Positions 13,268 through 25,191 of a DNA stretch of 64,000 nucleotides are shown here, piece by piece. A model generated the notes under the pieces. That model was given only the letters and a program-made list of their open reading frames with translations, was not told the origin of the DNA and did no database searches. The translations under genes were made by a program, and so were the position numbers. Source of the stretch: Panaeolus papilionaceus (lineage: Eukaryota > Basidiomycota > Agaricomycetes > Agaricales); the NCBI GenBank assembly GCA_015501605.1, contig JADNRZ010000020.1, positions 186,001-250,000 of the forward strand, read 5' to 3'. Position 1 is the first letter of the stretch. Each line of letters opens with the position of its first letter.

Positions 13268-15756
13268 GTCCTTCTTTCACAGAAGAGAGTTCAGTATTAA
13301 AATCTTGGGTTGTGGTTGTTTTGAGAAAAGGACGACTACAAGAACGTCGTGACGCGCTTGTTAAGTGTGTGTGGTAGAGACCGGAAGGGTTATAGAAAAC
13401 CCAAAGAGTAGCTAAGTGGTTGAAGAACCGTAAAGGGGAAGAGGGGAAGACGAATAGAGAGGTGTTGAGAGAACTGGAGAGAGAAGTAAGAAAGGAAGGG
13501 GGCGGCCAATGCGGGTGTTGATATACATTCCGCAGAGGCACCCCTGCACCCTAACAAAAATTCTTGTGGCCAAGCAGACACCTCTTGGCGTGCCACCCCT
13601 TGTCCGCCGTTCAACCCAGCCTCTTGGCTTGTCCAGTTCATTCAGTCCATCCATGCTAGGGTGGTGTTCAATGTGAACCATCAAAGAACTAGCCAAGCCC
13701 TCACTGCGCCTTTGCAGATCATGCATGGCGTCCAAGATGGCACCAAGCATCGCCTCTTCTTGTTTTTTCAAAGCCCTGCAGAACGAGAACGAAAGGTCGA
13801 TCTTTCCTGCCAAGGGGTGCTAATCATGAGCTCGCTGGATGGATGGTTGGTGCTGTATGTAGACCTTCTATGAGTTTGTTGACGTCCATAGCGATCACTT
13901 TCGGAACGGGTGCGCGATTAGGCGTGATCAATAGCATCGCGATGCCAGTCTGAGTCTAGCCCTCATAACACCCTCTCTCCCTCTATAAATCCTCCTCCTC
14001 CTCCTCCTCGCCCATCACCACATCCATATCAGACCGTACTTCCACTAGTCAAAAAATATATCAGCCCAGAACCGAAAAAACACAACGACCCCAAATTCAA
14101 TTAAGTAAATGTTGACTGACCTTGGCTGTTCACCAAGCTCGCCAAGCCTGTCAACGCTCGCTCATCGTGAGTCGTGAACTGATCCTTCTTCTTTCTTCCT
14201 ATCCATAATCCTGCATTCATTCGGTGTGCTTGTTCATTCTGTCGAGAGAGATAAAGTATCTGTAAGTACGACGAAACTATAAATCAACGATGAAGATGAA
14301 GAGGAGTAGATAAAAACCAAACGCACCAAATCAACCGTTGAAGACCCCAATTTCCGGTTACAAGTTCACCACAACCACCCGATCACTTCTCTTCAGTTTA
14401 CGACTCGCCAAGCCCACCATCCTCAGTTCACTTCTCATCTGCTCACGTCCATCTGCCTGCTTTCCAAAAATCAAAAACATCCACCCTGTCTCCAACTCCA
14501 CCTCCACATTGTCCAGAGATGCTCCAGGATCATTTCCATGTCATGAACAGTGAGCGAATTTCCCCAACACGATCGCAAACCGAGCAGTAAATCGCCCGCC
14601 AAGTCCATCCCATCAGATTCAACAAAAACAACACTCAGAGTCAAATGAATCGAGCCCAAGTCTTGAGCGGCGTCGTCCCTTGAAGCTTGTCGATGAGCAT
14701 GAGCGTGAGCTGACGAGAGGTCACGGTATGGTCTGGTGAGATGAACCAAGCACCTCGGAGTCGAGTTCCAATTTATTCATCTTGGAAGTCATCCTAATTC
14801 CGAACGTTATTGACGAATCCCGAGCCAGGTAATGCCTTGACCTGTATGGAGATTTAACAACACGAGCACCAATAAATGAACAAGAAACATACGGATGACA
14901 TTTCAAAGTTCTTGATGATACCGACCTGAGGCGAGCTGTACGTCTAATCATCCAACGACGATTGATACCTTGAATAATAAATTAGAAAAAAAAAGATTAG
15001 ATTAAACCTTCAATAAATCGCCAATAATCAACATAAAATCACTCACCCTCCCCTCTCCTCATCGTTCCTTCTCTCTCTTCTCTCCCAACCAAACCGCCCT
15101 CCCTTCCTATCATCCTGCCATCAACAAATCATCCATCAAATCCAACCAAACCAGCTCAATCCAACATCCCATTTCACACCGGCATCCCTTCGCCGTGCTG
15201 TCCGGTTCGATTCCATCATCACCACCCCTGGCTTCCTTGTTCCCTCATCGTCGTCGTCCTTGTTATTGTCCTCGTCGTTCCCTCCGCTGTCGTCGCCATC
15301 ATCATCCTCCCTCTCATTGTCGTCATCGTCGCGCAAGTCTCATAAAACCAAGTCTTCACCCATAGGGCTGCATCAAAACAGAATACATTCATCCACACTT
15401 CGCCACAAAATAATGCAAATCATGTCCTTGCATTACATCGTCCACTCTACTCTAGAGTAAATAGCAGAATAGGAATTGAGTCATGATAAGTGTGTGGTAT
15501 CAAAATATCCATGAATGTATCTAAGCAATGCAAAAAAAATCCAAACTAGAAACCGTCTGTAAAATAGCAAAAAATATCCAAGCATCAACGACAGGGTGAG
15601 TACCAAGAGTAACTAGGTATTGTAAATACGTCTCAAATCAAGCAACATCCCAAACAATCCATGAGTAAGAACAAGGGAATCAAATCAACCCCAAGACGCA
15701 ACGTGGGCATGAAAATCCTCAAGGCGACTTGGCATCCGCCCAATTCAATTCATCGT
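13268..15756. other. Intergenic between GPI-family copies A and B
   Basis: About 2.5 kb with no gene I can support. It includes the upstream region of copy A, a CTC-rich stretch near 13990-14010 and a CGT/CAT-rich simple-sequence stretch at about 15240-15330. Overlapping open frames on both strands are low complexity. Confidence 0.5.
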
Positions 15757-17161
15757 TCATGAGAGGAACAACGCCGAGAACGTAACGCCCAAAACCATCG
15801 AGAAGACAGAGATAGCGAGCGCATTGGCATCACCGGTCTGCGACGTGGTAGGGGTAGCTCCCTTACCAGTACCGCTGGGGGAACCGGTGCCAGAGGCAGG
15901 CTTAGAGGTGATGAGACTACCGGAGGCAGAGCCGGAACCAGAGGGAGTACCCGTGGCGGAGGCGCCGCCGGAGACGGTGGGGAGACCAGTGAAGAGGGCT
16001 TCAGAGCTGAAGGTCTTGCAGTTGGAAGACTTGGGAACACGAGCGACGTAGGGAACGGTGGTGATGGGACCGAGGGACTCGGGTGGTTGAGTGTAGGTCT
16101 GAACGGCACCGCTGGCGTCAGTGTAGACACCGGGGTAGTCGGCGTTCTCAGCATCACAGGACTCGAAAATTTTGTCCTGTGCGGCGTTGGGGGCATTGAA
16201 AGCGCAGCCAATACGATCGTAGATATGCTCGCAGAAGTGAGCAGCGTTAGGGCCAGCAGGGTCACATGCCTTCAAGCAGAATGCGTTGCTACCCATAAAG
16301 CTATAAATAGAACAATGTCAACGAATGCTGTGCGGAGTAAAATTGGAAAGAAGACCATACTTTGTCCATTCCACAGCCTGAACGTATTGTCCGGTCCATG
16401 CGTTTGAGAACATCACACCTCCCATGGGGTTTCCGCGCTATATTAAAAATAATTAGGAAGTCAAGCGGCATGGTTAATCATTGTGAGAGAAGAGGATAAC
16501 AAAAATAAAACGACGTACGAGATCAGCACCATGAGGGTCCATTTCGCCTCCAAAATCGCCAGCAACCATGTTGATCAGAGTTTGATCAAGGAAGCCGACA
16601 GCTTGGATATAATCGGGAGTCTTGATGAACTGGAGACCGGTCAAAGCGCCAGCGGGAATAAGACGGGTACCGTGACCTGGCTTTGAGCACCAGGCGACCA
16701 TCTCGCCCTCAATGTCACCGACGTTCTTGCCCTTCTCAGGAGGAGCCCAGAGGCAGAAATCTAAAGCAAAAACCGAAGAATGAATTTAGTGCCCGTCGTC
16801 AACGTCATAACACTTTCCCACAAGGGAAAAATGAAAAACAAAAACGTACCATCGAGACCGTTGAAATAAGACGTCTGGCAGAGCGAGTCCTGGTTTTGGG
16901 TGGTGCTGTTGCAGATATTGTAGCCAACTTGGGTGCCTCTGACAAGGCCAACGTCGGTGTCGACTTTATAAGGCTATTGAATGTATTAATTAGGTGAGGG
17001 AACGGCATGCCAAGGTCTTGGATGACACTCACAAGGTCCGTTGGTGAGGCAAAGTGTTTTGATGCCAATGGTGTGGGTGGGTAAGTACCCGTCTGGGCAT
17101 TGGCGACGGCGGCCACAGCGAGCGCGAGAGAGACATAGCGAGAAAGAGCGACGGGTGACAT
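15757..17161 (-). CDS. GPI-anchored secreted protein, family copy B
   Basis: Predicted 371 residues. Exons on the minus strand are 17161-17033, 16973-16850, 16760-16519, 16437-16361 and 16300-15757 (1116 nt). It has a signal peptide (LALAVAAVANAQT), the same cysteine-rich core as copy A (PYKVDTDV, GYNICNSTT, FCLWAPP, GGEMDPHGADL, RGNPMGG, FCLKACDPAGP, FCEHIYDRIGC), a Ser/Gly/Thr-rich stalk and a hydrophobic C-terminal tail (SVFSMVLGVTFSALFLS) suggesting GPI anchoring. The intron splitting the Asn codon before FMGSN is present here and in copy C but absent from copy A. It is divergently arranged with the HMG-box gene at 17489, with about 330 bp between the starts. Function is unknown. Confidence 0.88.
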
Positions 17162-17488
17162 TATAGTCAGCGATGAGTAGGTATTAAAAGTGTGAAAAGA
17201 AAAGTAAAAAGAGGAGAACTTGTGTTGCGAAAGAGAATAATGCCCAGACCATTTTAAAGCTCTGGGCGGGCTTCTAATTCAGACTCCGATTTACACGTCA
17301 CATGAGCCAAATGCACGGACCAGGACATGTGATGCGAGGAGACTCAATCAACAAACGCGTACCGTGTGCTAATTCGGATGTCTCACATACAAACATTCAC
17401 AATCGCGCGCTGTCAGAGAATTTTCTCTTTTCAACCCCCTTCTTTCTCTCCAACCACTCTCATCCCCCAACTATCATCTTAAACAACA
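17162..17488. promoter_or_regulatory. Shared divergent upstream region
   Basis: 327 bp separate the start of GPI-family copy B (-) from the HMG-box start (+). The plus-side leader is pyrimidine-rich (about 17420-17470), a common basidiomycete promoter feature. Shared control of the two genes is possible but not shown. Confidence 0.4.
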
Positions 17489-18128
17489 ATGGCTAAGACT
17501 ACTACAGGTATTTCATTTTTATCCCTAATGTTTTATTTTATTTAACGAGGTTTCTAGTTAAAACTACAAAGACAGCTACTAAAGCTGCAAACACAAAGAC
17601 TGCCGCAAAACGTTTGTATTTTTTAACAATTTTCGCTTTTTAAGAAAGTTTAATTGACATGTTCATGATTCTAGCCAAAGTCGACAAGGAGGATAAGCCA
17701 AAGAAACCGCCAACAGCGTACCAGATCTTCTGCAAAGAGCACATGAAGAAATGGAACGAAGAGAACCCCGGTCGCGCAAAGGAAGCCATGTCCCATGTTC
17801 GTTTATTTCATTCCTTTTGGCTCAAATCACGCATATATGCTAACCCCATCTACTCCCATAGATCGCCGCGCTCTGGAAAGACGCCCCCGAGAACCCTAAT
17901 CGCGGAAACGACCCCAAGCCCCGTAAACCCAAAGCACCAAAGGAGCCTAAAGAAGCCAAGCCCAAGGCAGCGGCTAAGCCCAAGAAGGCGGCAGCAGCTC
18001 CCAAAAAGGCGCCCGCAGCCAAGAAGAAGGCAAAGAAGGAGAGTAGCGATGAGGAAGACGCTGCCAGTGATGATGGTGGCGACGATAACGATGTTAGTGC
18101 TGGTGATGACGATGAGGAAGATGATTAG
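17489..18128 (+). CDS. Single HMG-box chromatin protein with acidic tail
   Basis: Predicted 153 residues. Exons are 17489-17507, 17558-17611, 17675-17796 and 17862-18128 (462 nt). A short Thr/Lys/Ala-rich N-terminus leads into one HMG box at about residues 30-80 (KKPPTAYQIFCKEHMKKW, then IAALWKDAPENPN). A Lys/Ala/Pro-rich linker resembling histone H1 tails (repeated PKKA/PAAKKK) follows, then an acidic Asp/Glu C-terminus. This is the arrangement of non-sequence-specific HMGB/Nhp6-type DNA-bending proteins, although the acidic tail is more HMGB-like than Nhp6-like. It should bind and bend DNA in the nucleus. The fourth exon carries the entire linker and acidic tail. Confidence 0.85.
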
Positions 18129-19110
18129 ATGTTGTCTTTCGTATTGTGAGTTGCGTTTTTGTGTTCGTTGAGGTGTTTATGCTGATTCCTATCTTTTTTG
18201 TTAGCTTTGATGCGCATATATCCATCCATTGGTGGTTTGGACGCTTGATATCCCACTCTGGTGTCGACGTATACCTCCCAACAACATAGCCCTCTGCTTT
18301 CCCAGATACCCGCTTTGGACTTTTCTCTTTCGTTCTTTGTCTTTGTTTAACTTATTTTTATTGAAGATGTAGTCGTTTTCCTTTTCGTTGCTCCTTATTC
18401 TTTGGGTGTTGTCGTTGGTCTCTGTATAATCCATATCAGATTGCTCTCCTGCTGTACACTTCCATTTCTTTGTTCGTCTGCTCATCTCGTTCTCGTGCTT
18501 TATTTTCTGTCCTCTGTCGTCGTTCAATTTGTCTGTGTTCTTGTCCACATCTCATCCTCATCGTGTATGCTTGCTCCAACTATCCCTTCCCCTGTCATGA
18601 TACTCCGCATGCTTGCTACCCTTTGTTATTCCGTCTGCCTCATTTCTACTTCATTCTTCCGCCTCGCTCCCTTCCCTTTTGTTGTGCATTGAACAAACAA
18701 ATTGACCGATACGATGGTTTAGAAAGTGAATGAAATGAATAGATTGTATGTATGTATGTATTGCTTTTGCTTTGCTTGTTGTACATATGAGATGCACTCT
18801 TCTTTTTCTAATATTATTCTCGCTCTTGCCCTCTCTGTTACTCCTCTCATCGTCTCTATCGCAAAGCCTCTCCCGATAAATGATGGTCCAGGTAATCCTG
18901 GTAAGTAGGTGAGCATGGGAGGTGTCTGTTTTATGTCTTGCGCTGCATGGAAGCCACGTCGTTTCCTTCCCGAGGGATGACTATGACATCAGCGCTGAGT
19001 TCGGACTCGGAAGGAATGGGAACAGTTGACGGATGGACGGACGGGTGAAATCGAGGATGACAGTGAGTGACGGTGGGAGGAGTTTGAACTTCGGAGCGGA
19101 GAAATGGTGG
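18129..19110. other. Intergenic, 3' flank of HMG gene
   Basis: No gene is supported. It contains a T-rich 3' flank and a short TGTA microsatellite near 18744-18760. Confidence 0.5.
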
Positions 19111-20007
19111 AGATTTGTCGTTGGGATGTGGCGTGGTCACTCATCGATCACTGACACTGATCACGAAGGGGTGGCTGCGGTGCGTGGGGTGTGCATGCTG
19201 TGTGCGGTGGCATGGGCTGGCCTTCGTGTTGGACTGTGCTGTGCTGTGCTGCGGTGGAAGTAAATAAGTCGGAGTCGAAGTGAGAAGGTGGCGCTTACGG
19301 TTGCATGGCTGTACGATGACAAGCTTAAGGTGTTGATGTCGATGTCAGGGTTTGAGAAGCAAGAGCTTGAAAGGGGGAGAAGGTGATACTGACGGCGTGC
19401 TCGAGAAAGGGTATTTTCAGATTAAGGATGAAGGAAACAAGAAGTCGAGAATGTGGGGGAGACGTGAGGGGGTGTCGATGTCGATGTCGATGTCGAAATG
19501 AGGCCTCGTGTTGGGGGTTATCTTATCAGGCCGGACATACCACTTGGAGGAAGGGAGGGGGACTACTTACAATTGACATGTCTATGAGGGTGATGCGAAT
19601 CATGCGATACAAAGATTGACCATGATGAGGCTTGACACCGATGCCAAGCGTTGTAGAGTTTGATCTAGACAACCGCCGACCGAGAAGGGATGCTTGGGAC
19701 TATGTGCGTTGAGATAGCCCGTAACGCATAGAAACTAGCCTGAGCACGGTTCTATCTGTTGAGCTTAGTTCATACGATTCCATGCAGTATCGATATATAC
19801 GCTTTCAAGTCGCCTCATCCCCGACGAATCGTAGTAGACACAGATGCAACTCTAGGATTACCAGAACCATTTCAGACAGCCAGGTATACCATCGGAAGCT
19901 TCTATATCTGTTGTGGAGCTCCGACTGATGAGATTAATTAGACAGCTTTGATACATCGCGGTGGCACAGCTATTCAATTGAATATTGACTGCTATAGCGG
20001 ATAGCCC

Positions 20008-20497
20008 TCACTCGTAAATACCCCACAAGACAGAGACCGAGCCACCTCCAATGTTATCACACGGCATAGTACCCCGAGCGGCGACGCGTCCATCTCGCTG
20101 GAACTTGCTGATGGAATCGTGGATGAGATCCATGACATCCTCGTTGCCGACACGGTAGGTTGCAGAAGCAAGGATGTCAGCGCCCTCAACGCCAAAGTGG
20201 CAAGACCCAAAAGAGGCAATTTGGCGTTGTCCGCCGAGAGTGGATTGGGTCTGTTTCATAGTTTAGATTAACGAACCGTGAATTTAGGTATTGATAACCA
20301 GCACGTACCCAGTCACCGTCCCCGCGGATGTTGTTGGCGAGGGTCTGACAGTCGCTGACCAACGGAGCGGAGGCCCTCCATCGGTTTTCGAAGGAAGAGC
20401 CACCGCAGTGGTTCGTCCTTTTCTCGAGGGTAGCAGCCTGTGTCGCAACCAAAATGGAGGCGAGGAAGAAAGTAGTTGCGGTGAGCTTGTTGAACAT
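20008..20497 (-). CDS. Hce2-domain small secreted protein, copy 1
   Basis: Predicted 143 residues in two exons on the minus strand, 20497-20309 and 20250-20008. A signal peptide covers about residues 1-21. A short pro-segment ends in Lys-Arg at 26-27, a Kex2-type site, so the mature protein would begin TNHCGG. The rest matches the Hce2 pattern (homologs of the Cladosporium fulvum Ecp2 effector): SDCQTLANNI, a GDGDW block, SFGSCHFGVEG, VGNEDVMDLIHDSISKF and a terminal LWGIYE, with four cysteines in the mature part. In plant pathogens relatives are effectors or necrosis-inducing factors. In mushrooms the role is mostly unknown. Start and splice sites are shared with three paralogs in the window. 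The upstream region is a mirror image of that of copy 2. Confidence 0.9.
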
Positions 20498-20625
20498 GTT
20501 GAACTTGAATCTACGTGAGAGCGGTCAGCCACAATGTATGAGACACAGAAAGTGTGTCCTATACGCACATTTGATGTTTGCTTTAGTAGAAACTTGGTGA
20601 AGAACTGTTTCGTTAGTAAAGGCGG

Positions 20626-20633
20626 TATTTATA
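20626..20633 (-). promoter_or_regulatory. TATA box of Hce2 copy 1
   Basis: TATAAATA on the minus strand about 130 bp upstream of the ATG at 20497. It sits at the same distance as in copies 2, 3 and 4. Confidence 0.6.
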
Positions 20634-21702
20634 CGTTTCTACTGTGGTACCATAGCCAACATAAAAGTATAGACAGTCCTGTAATAACCTAGGTCATCGC
20701 AGAATTGTAATCATCGGCCACATCGTCAAAGGATTGAAACATCGTTGCCGCTCATGCCAGGCGCCATTGCCATGATGGTACAATAATCATCGTGGTGCAG
20801 CGCCAGGTAACAATACACTTTTGATTAACATCTCATGGAAATGCCATGATCATCGGGCTCTGGCAGTCGCTTCGGAATACAATCGAAAATAGTGTAATAT
20901 CAGAATGTAGTAAGTTACCGCTCTACACGGCAGTGAGTAAGACTACGCGTGCATATGTGGTGCATCGAGTCTCATAATAGTATAGGCAGTCCTGGAACAA
21001 CCTAGGCCATCGCAGAACTGTAATCATCGGCCTCATCGTCGAAAAATCGAAAAATGGTTGCCGCTCATGCCAGGCGCCATTGGGGCGATGGTACAATATT
21101 AAATTGTGGTGCAGCTCCACGTTGCAATACAATTTTGATTGGCATCTCACCGTAGTGGCATGATCGTCGGGCGCCAGCAGTCGCTTCGGGAATGTCGCAA
21201 CACCAATGTGTAGGAGTTACTAATAGCCGTACCCGGCGGTACATATCACGGTGACGTGTGCATGACAGGTGGTGCATCGAGTCTCGACACGCAATGCCCG
21301 ATTCCATAAAGCTCCCCGGGATCCACGAGGGCTCCTGGTATCAATCAGGAGTACCCCAACAGCATCACATATTACCAAGAATCTTGATTGAGATCTGGAC
21401 AGCGACATGTAATAAGCTGTAATAACTGAGCGGCTATTCGGCATAGAAGTTGAAAAGTTGAGCAGCAACTGCCAGCGCCGAACAATCATGGCGCTGGGAT
21501 GAGATGTCAATCAAAGTTGTATTGTAACATGGAGCTGCACCACTGTTTAATATTGTACCATCGCCCCAATGGCGCCTGGCACGAGCGGCAACCATTTTTC
21601 GATGTTTTGACGATGAGGCCGATGATTATAGCTCTGCGATGACCTTGGTTGTTATAGGACTGCCTATACTGTTATGCTGGCTATGGTACCACACCAGAAA
21701 CG

Positions 21703-21710
21703 TATAAATA
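21703..21710 (+). promoter_or_regulatory. TATA box of Hce2 copy 2
   Basis: TATAAATA about 130 bp upstream of the ATG at 21839. A conserved GTGCGT...GTAG segment at 21768-21825 between it and the ATG looks like a 5' leader intron. Confidence 0.6.
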
Positions 21711-21838
21711 CCGCCTTTACTAACGAAACAGTTCTTCACCAAGTTTCTACTAAAGCAAACATCAAATGTGCGTATAGGACACACTTTCTGTGTCTCATAC
21801 ATTGTGGCTGACCGCTCTCACGTAGATTCAAGTTCAAC

Positions 21839-22323
21839 ATGTTCAACAAGCTCACCGCAACTACTCTCTTCCTCGCCTCCATTTTGGTTGCGACACAGGC
21901 TGCTACGCTCGAGAAAAGGACGAACCACTGCGGTGGCTCTTCCTTCGAAAACCGATGGAGAGCCACTGCTCCGTTAGTGAGCGACTGTCAGACCCTCGCC
22001 AACAACATCCGCGGGGACGGTGACTGGGTATGTGCTGTTCATCATTCAATACAGGGTCCGTTAACTTAATCTCAACAATAAAACAGACCCAAACCACCGC
22101 CAGCGGCCAACGCCAGATCGCCTCTTTTGGGACTTGCCACTTTGGCGTTGAGGGGAATAACAGCGATGGATTTTACCGCGTCGGCAATGAGGATGTCATG
22201 GATCTCATCCACGATTCCATCAGCAAGTTCCAGAAAAATGGACGCGTCGCCGCTCGGGGTACTATGCCATGCGATAACATTGCTGGTGGCCAGATCTCTA
22301 TTTTGTGGGGTATTTACGAGTAA
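21839..22323 (+). CDS. Hce2-domain small secreted protein, copy 2
   Basis: Predicted 141 residues in exons 21839-22027 and 22087-22323. It has a signal peptide (about 1-21), a Lys-Arg pro-segment end at 26-27 and an Hce2 core with SDCQTLANNI, SFGTCHFGVEG, VGNEDVMDLIHDSISKF, GTMPCDN and a terminal LWGIYE. Compared with copy 1 it is two residues shorter in the loop after FGVEG. It is the only plus-strand Hce2 gene still intact in the block, and forms a head-to-head pair with copy 1. A probable 5' leader intron occupies 21768-21825. Function is as uncertain as for copy 1: a secreted effector-like protein. Confidence 0.9.
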
Positions 22324-22895
22324 GAGCTCGTTACTGTTATCGGAGATGAGAGTCAATAGTCAGTAGCTGTATCATTCTGATGTATCAAAGATGCCAACTG
22401 AGATCCCCCATAATGTGTTGGCGTCCTTAGATGAACAATACAATGTACCGTTAGTATAAAGATGTTCTGACAAGAGCAACTGTGACTTTTGAGTGCTAAG
22501 TTAGCATACATGTACATTGAACAGATCACTATCGTGGCTGCATCTTGCAGATAGCACAGCATCGAAGCCTGGTGATAAGGTAAATGCTAACCGTGCCGTG
22601 GATATCGCGGTTCTTGAATAAACCAATCACGTCAAAAATCGAGAGAAAAGTCACCCTCGAAGCGCCTTCAAAACCGTCCAATCTAATGGAGTAAACGCTG
22701 GATATGGGCTCGGAGCGGGAACTTGGTTGCGAGTGATACCGATCAGTGATGCAATGATGCGGGATTGATCATCGCCTGTGTGTTTGGGATTGGTACTGCA
22801 ATGGCAACGACTTCCACGCGTCGCTCCGTCAAGAGTCCCATGTACTTCCTCTATGTCCCGGTTTGCGGCGCTATAACGATATTCAATATTCGGTG

Positions 22896-23025
22896 GGGTT
22901 CATGGCTCGAAACTAATTGGTCTCCCATCCAGGGCATAGCACAAAGCATGTGAGCCTGATCCGATTTGAAACACAATAAATACTCTGTTTTCATCCCTTA
23001 CTGTCCATCCTTCCCTCTTGCTCTG
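22896..23025 (+). repeat. Orphan duplicate of a GPI-family upstream region
   Basis: This stretch resembles 31096-31235, the region directly upstream of GPI-family copy C (shared ctcccatccagggc-type and ttttcatccc-type blocks, same order). Here no gene follows: similarity stops near ttgctct and module 2 begins. It looks like a truncated relic of a module that once included a GPI-family gene. Confidence 0.7.
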
Positions 23026-23579
23026 AGATTTGTCATTACGATGTGGTGTGGTCACTCATTGATCACTGATATCGATCACTAAGGGGTGGCTGCGGTGCGT
23101 GGAGGTGGCATGGCTGGCAGTTGTGTTGGGCTGTGCTGCGTTGCGCTAGAATTGAGTAAGTCGAAATCGGACGTCGAAGTCGAAGTGATAAGATGGCGGT
23201 GCCTACGGTTGCATGGCTGTACGATGACAAGCTTAAGGCATCGATGTCGATGCCGATGTCGAAATGAGACTTCGTGTTTGGGGTTATTTTATCACTCCGG
23301 ACATACCATTTATCATGATGAGGTTTGACGCTGATGCCAAGCGTTTAATATTTGTAGAGTTTGATCTAGACAAGCGCCGACCGAGAAGGGATGCTTGGGA
23401 GTAGGTAGTCATGCTTGCGTTGATGGCGAATATCTGACGCTTGGTTGTATGTAGGACTAGGTAGGCACAGGCATCTCTTTACAGTTTATACTCTGCATAG
23501 TGGGAGCATCGATATCGTGCATTCACGTTGCGTCAGGACATACAATGCATAGTTGATCAATGATATTGGACTTCATATA

Positions 23580-24914
23580 CCCAGTGAAACTCGCATCTGA
23601 GTCCATCCGAGCACCACTGAGCAGAGCTGAGAAAATCTGAGCGAACTTATTCCTCAGACGTAATCATTGGTGCTCGTCCAATTTCCCCCTCAAATGAGCA
23701 CATCTGAGGAGAATGAGTACACATTTCTTAAACCACCATTGCTGAAATCTGACAGAAGTTGAGCATGTCTGATAGGTTCTGGCTTTGACTGAGAGCCACA
23801 TATGATGAGATAATGTAAAATATATATTTTATTTCTGATATCCTCTGAGCACATCCGAGCGCATCTAAGTAAATACACCACATCTGCGTAACGAAGCACT
23901 GTTCCACATAACCTCCTGTACATCTCCCGATCCTCGCCTCCCTGCACGCCGCTTTGGACATTGGCTCGGACACTTCCCTCTTTTTCTTTCGTACTCATGC
24001 TTCATATCTCTGGAGAAACAGAGGTATCAATGCGTATACATGACTGCAGGAGTATCATGCACAATGAATACAATACTCACCTTAAGTGTAACGGAGTCGA
24101 GGACCCCAGATGTTGTGCAGAACTCAGAAAGGATGTGATATCCAGTGTCTTTGAGGTAATTGGTGTAGAGAGAAGGACCCTGGAGTGCAATTGACATCAT
24201 TTGATGACAAGGGAATGGCGTAGATACCTTGCATTGATCAGTTCGTCGTTGCCCATCAGCTGAGGCGAAATTACCCTAAAACGGGTGCATATATGGGCAT
24301 TTTTCCAACACATCCTTTTGAATTAACACGCCTATGGCATAAGGGATGTATTTAATGATGTGACTGAAGGGTTAGCAGGGGGAATGGGGCATGGTAAGCG
24401 AAAGGACATAGGGTGGTAGCGATGGGGGTGAAGCTGTTTGTGGTGGTAAGAAGGAAGGAGCATTGAAGAGGTCAGTATCATGTGATCATTCGTGGGGTAA
24501 CGAATTTTACTTATTGAAGGTTCTTGAGCATTTCATTCAATAACATTTGACAAGATGAAAATGTCGTTGCTCAGACATCCTCATGTGCACGCAGTAATAC
24601 TCAGATTAGTTTGACTCAGTTCAATTATAAACAGAGTGCTCAGCTATGCACAGATTTCTTCACATCTTCGGATCTATGCTCAGACAGATGGAAGACCCGT
24701 GGCTATCGGGAAAACACTGAATATCAAGAAGGTAAATAGAAACTCGCTATATTCGTGAGTGCGAGAACAGCAACTGGACGAAGGTATAGGACGTGGTAAT
24801 AGACTAAGGTACATGAATGCGGTATCTATAAATGTGATAATGTGAAAGGACGAGTGTCGTCCTGACAACAGACTCAGTTAGAGTACCTTGCGCTCATATG
24901 CGAGTTTCACTGGG
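23580..24914. mobile_element. Non-autonomous TIR DNA transposon, Mutator-like
   Basis: The ends are inverted repeats: 23580-23601 starts cccagtgaaactcgcat and 24893-24914 is its reverse complement, with one mismatch in 22 bp. The sequence just outside is cttcatata on the left and cttcatagc on the right, a 9-bp near-duplication (7 of 9). A 9-bp target duplication fits Mutator-like elements, but the class is inferred. No transposase frame is visible in the 1.3 kb interior, which is rich in ctgag/ctcag motifs near both ends. It lies in the left flank of module 2 and is absent from modules 1 and 3, so it inserted after the duplication. Confidence 0.7.
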
Positions 24915-25191
24915 CTTCATAGCAAGCCAAGTTCCAATGAATTGATCATGTCTGACTGTAAGATAATAGTCTTTTTGTATCGACAACTGATATGAGTCGA
25001 AACAACGCATCACGTATTCAGGGTCTGTTGAGTTACTCAACAGTTGCTCACATCTGCACAGACCACGTACATCTTCAAAATGGTGGTACATTGTATTGTT
25101 CAGTTAATTACAGGGGATCTCAATCAGTGGCTTTGATACATCACGGTGGTATAGCTATTAAAGGATGGCGGCTACTGAGGATAACGAGCCC

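Larger units (their letters stand above)
20498..21838. repeat. Inverted-repeat spacer between divergent Hce2 genes
   Basis: The 1.34 kb between the two divergent starts is built from inverted arms. The left arm (about 20498-20890) and right arm (about 21470-21838) share the leader, TATA box, ctatggtacc-type block and caggcgccattg block in opposite orientation. A second partial copy of the left arm lies at about 20965-21190. A central non-mirrored part spans about 21190-21470. Modules 2 and 3 carry versions of this structure. Confidence 0.8.
19111..23032. repeat. Duplicated Hce2 module 1
   Basis: First of about three related segments. The left part (about 19111-19990) contains GATGTC hexamer runs and blocks that recur in modules 2 (from about 23033) and 3 (from about 27431), for example cggttgcatggctgtacgat at 19300 and 23210. 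The middle holds two Hce2 genes head to head. The right flank (about 22340-22890) recurs at about 26590-27055. It ends with a duplicated GPI-family upstream region. Similarity was judged by eye; exact borders are approximate. Confidence 0.75.

Noticed and set aside
15240..15340. Possible CRISPR-like or tandem repeat array
   Set aside because: It is simple TCGTCG-type sequence without unit-spacer structure.
23690..23998. Possible transposase fragment in the TIR element
   Set aside because: The frame has no transposase motif; the element is treated as non-autonomous.
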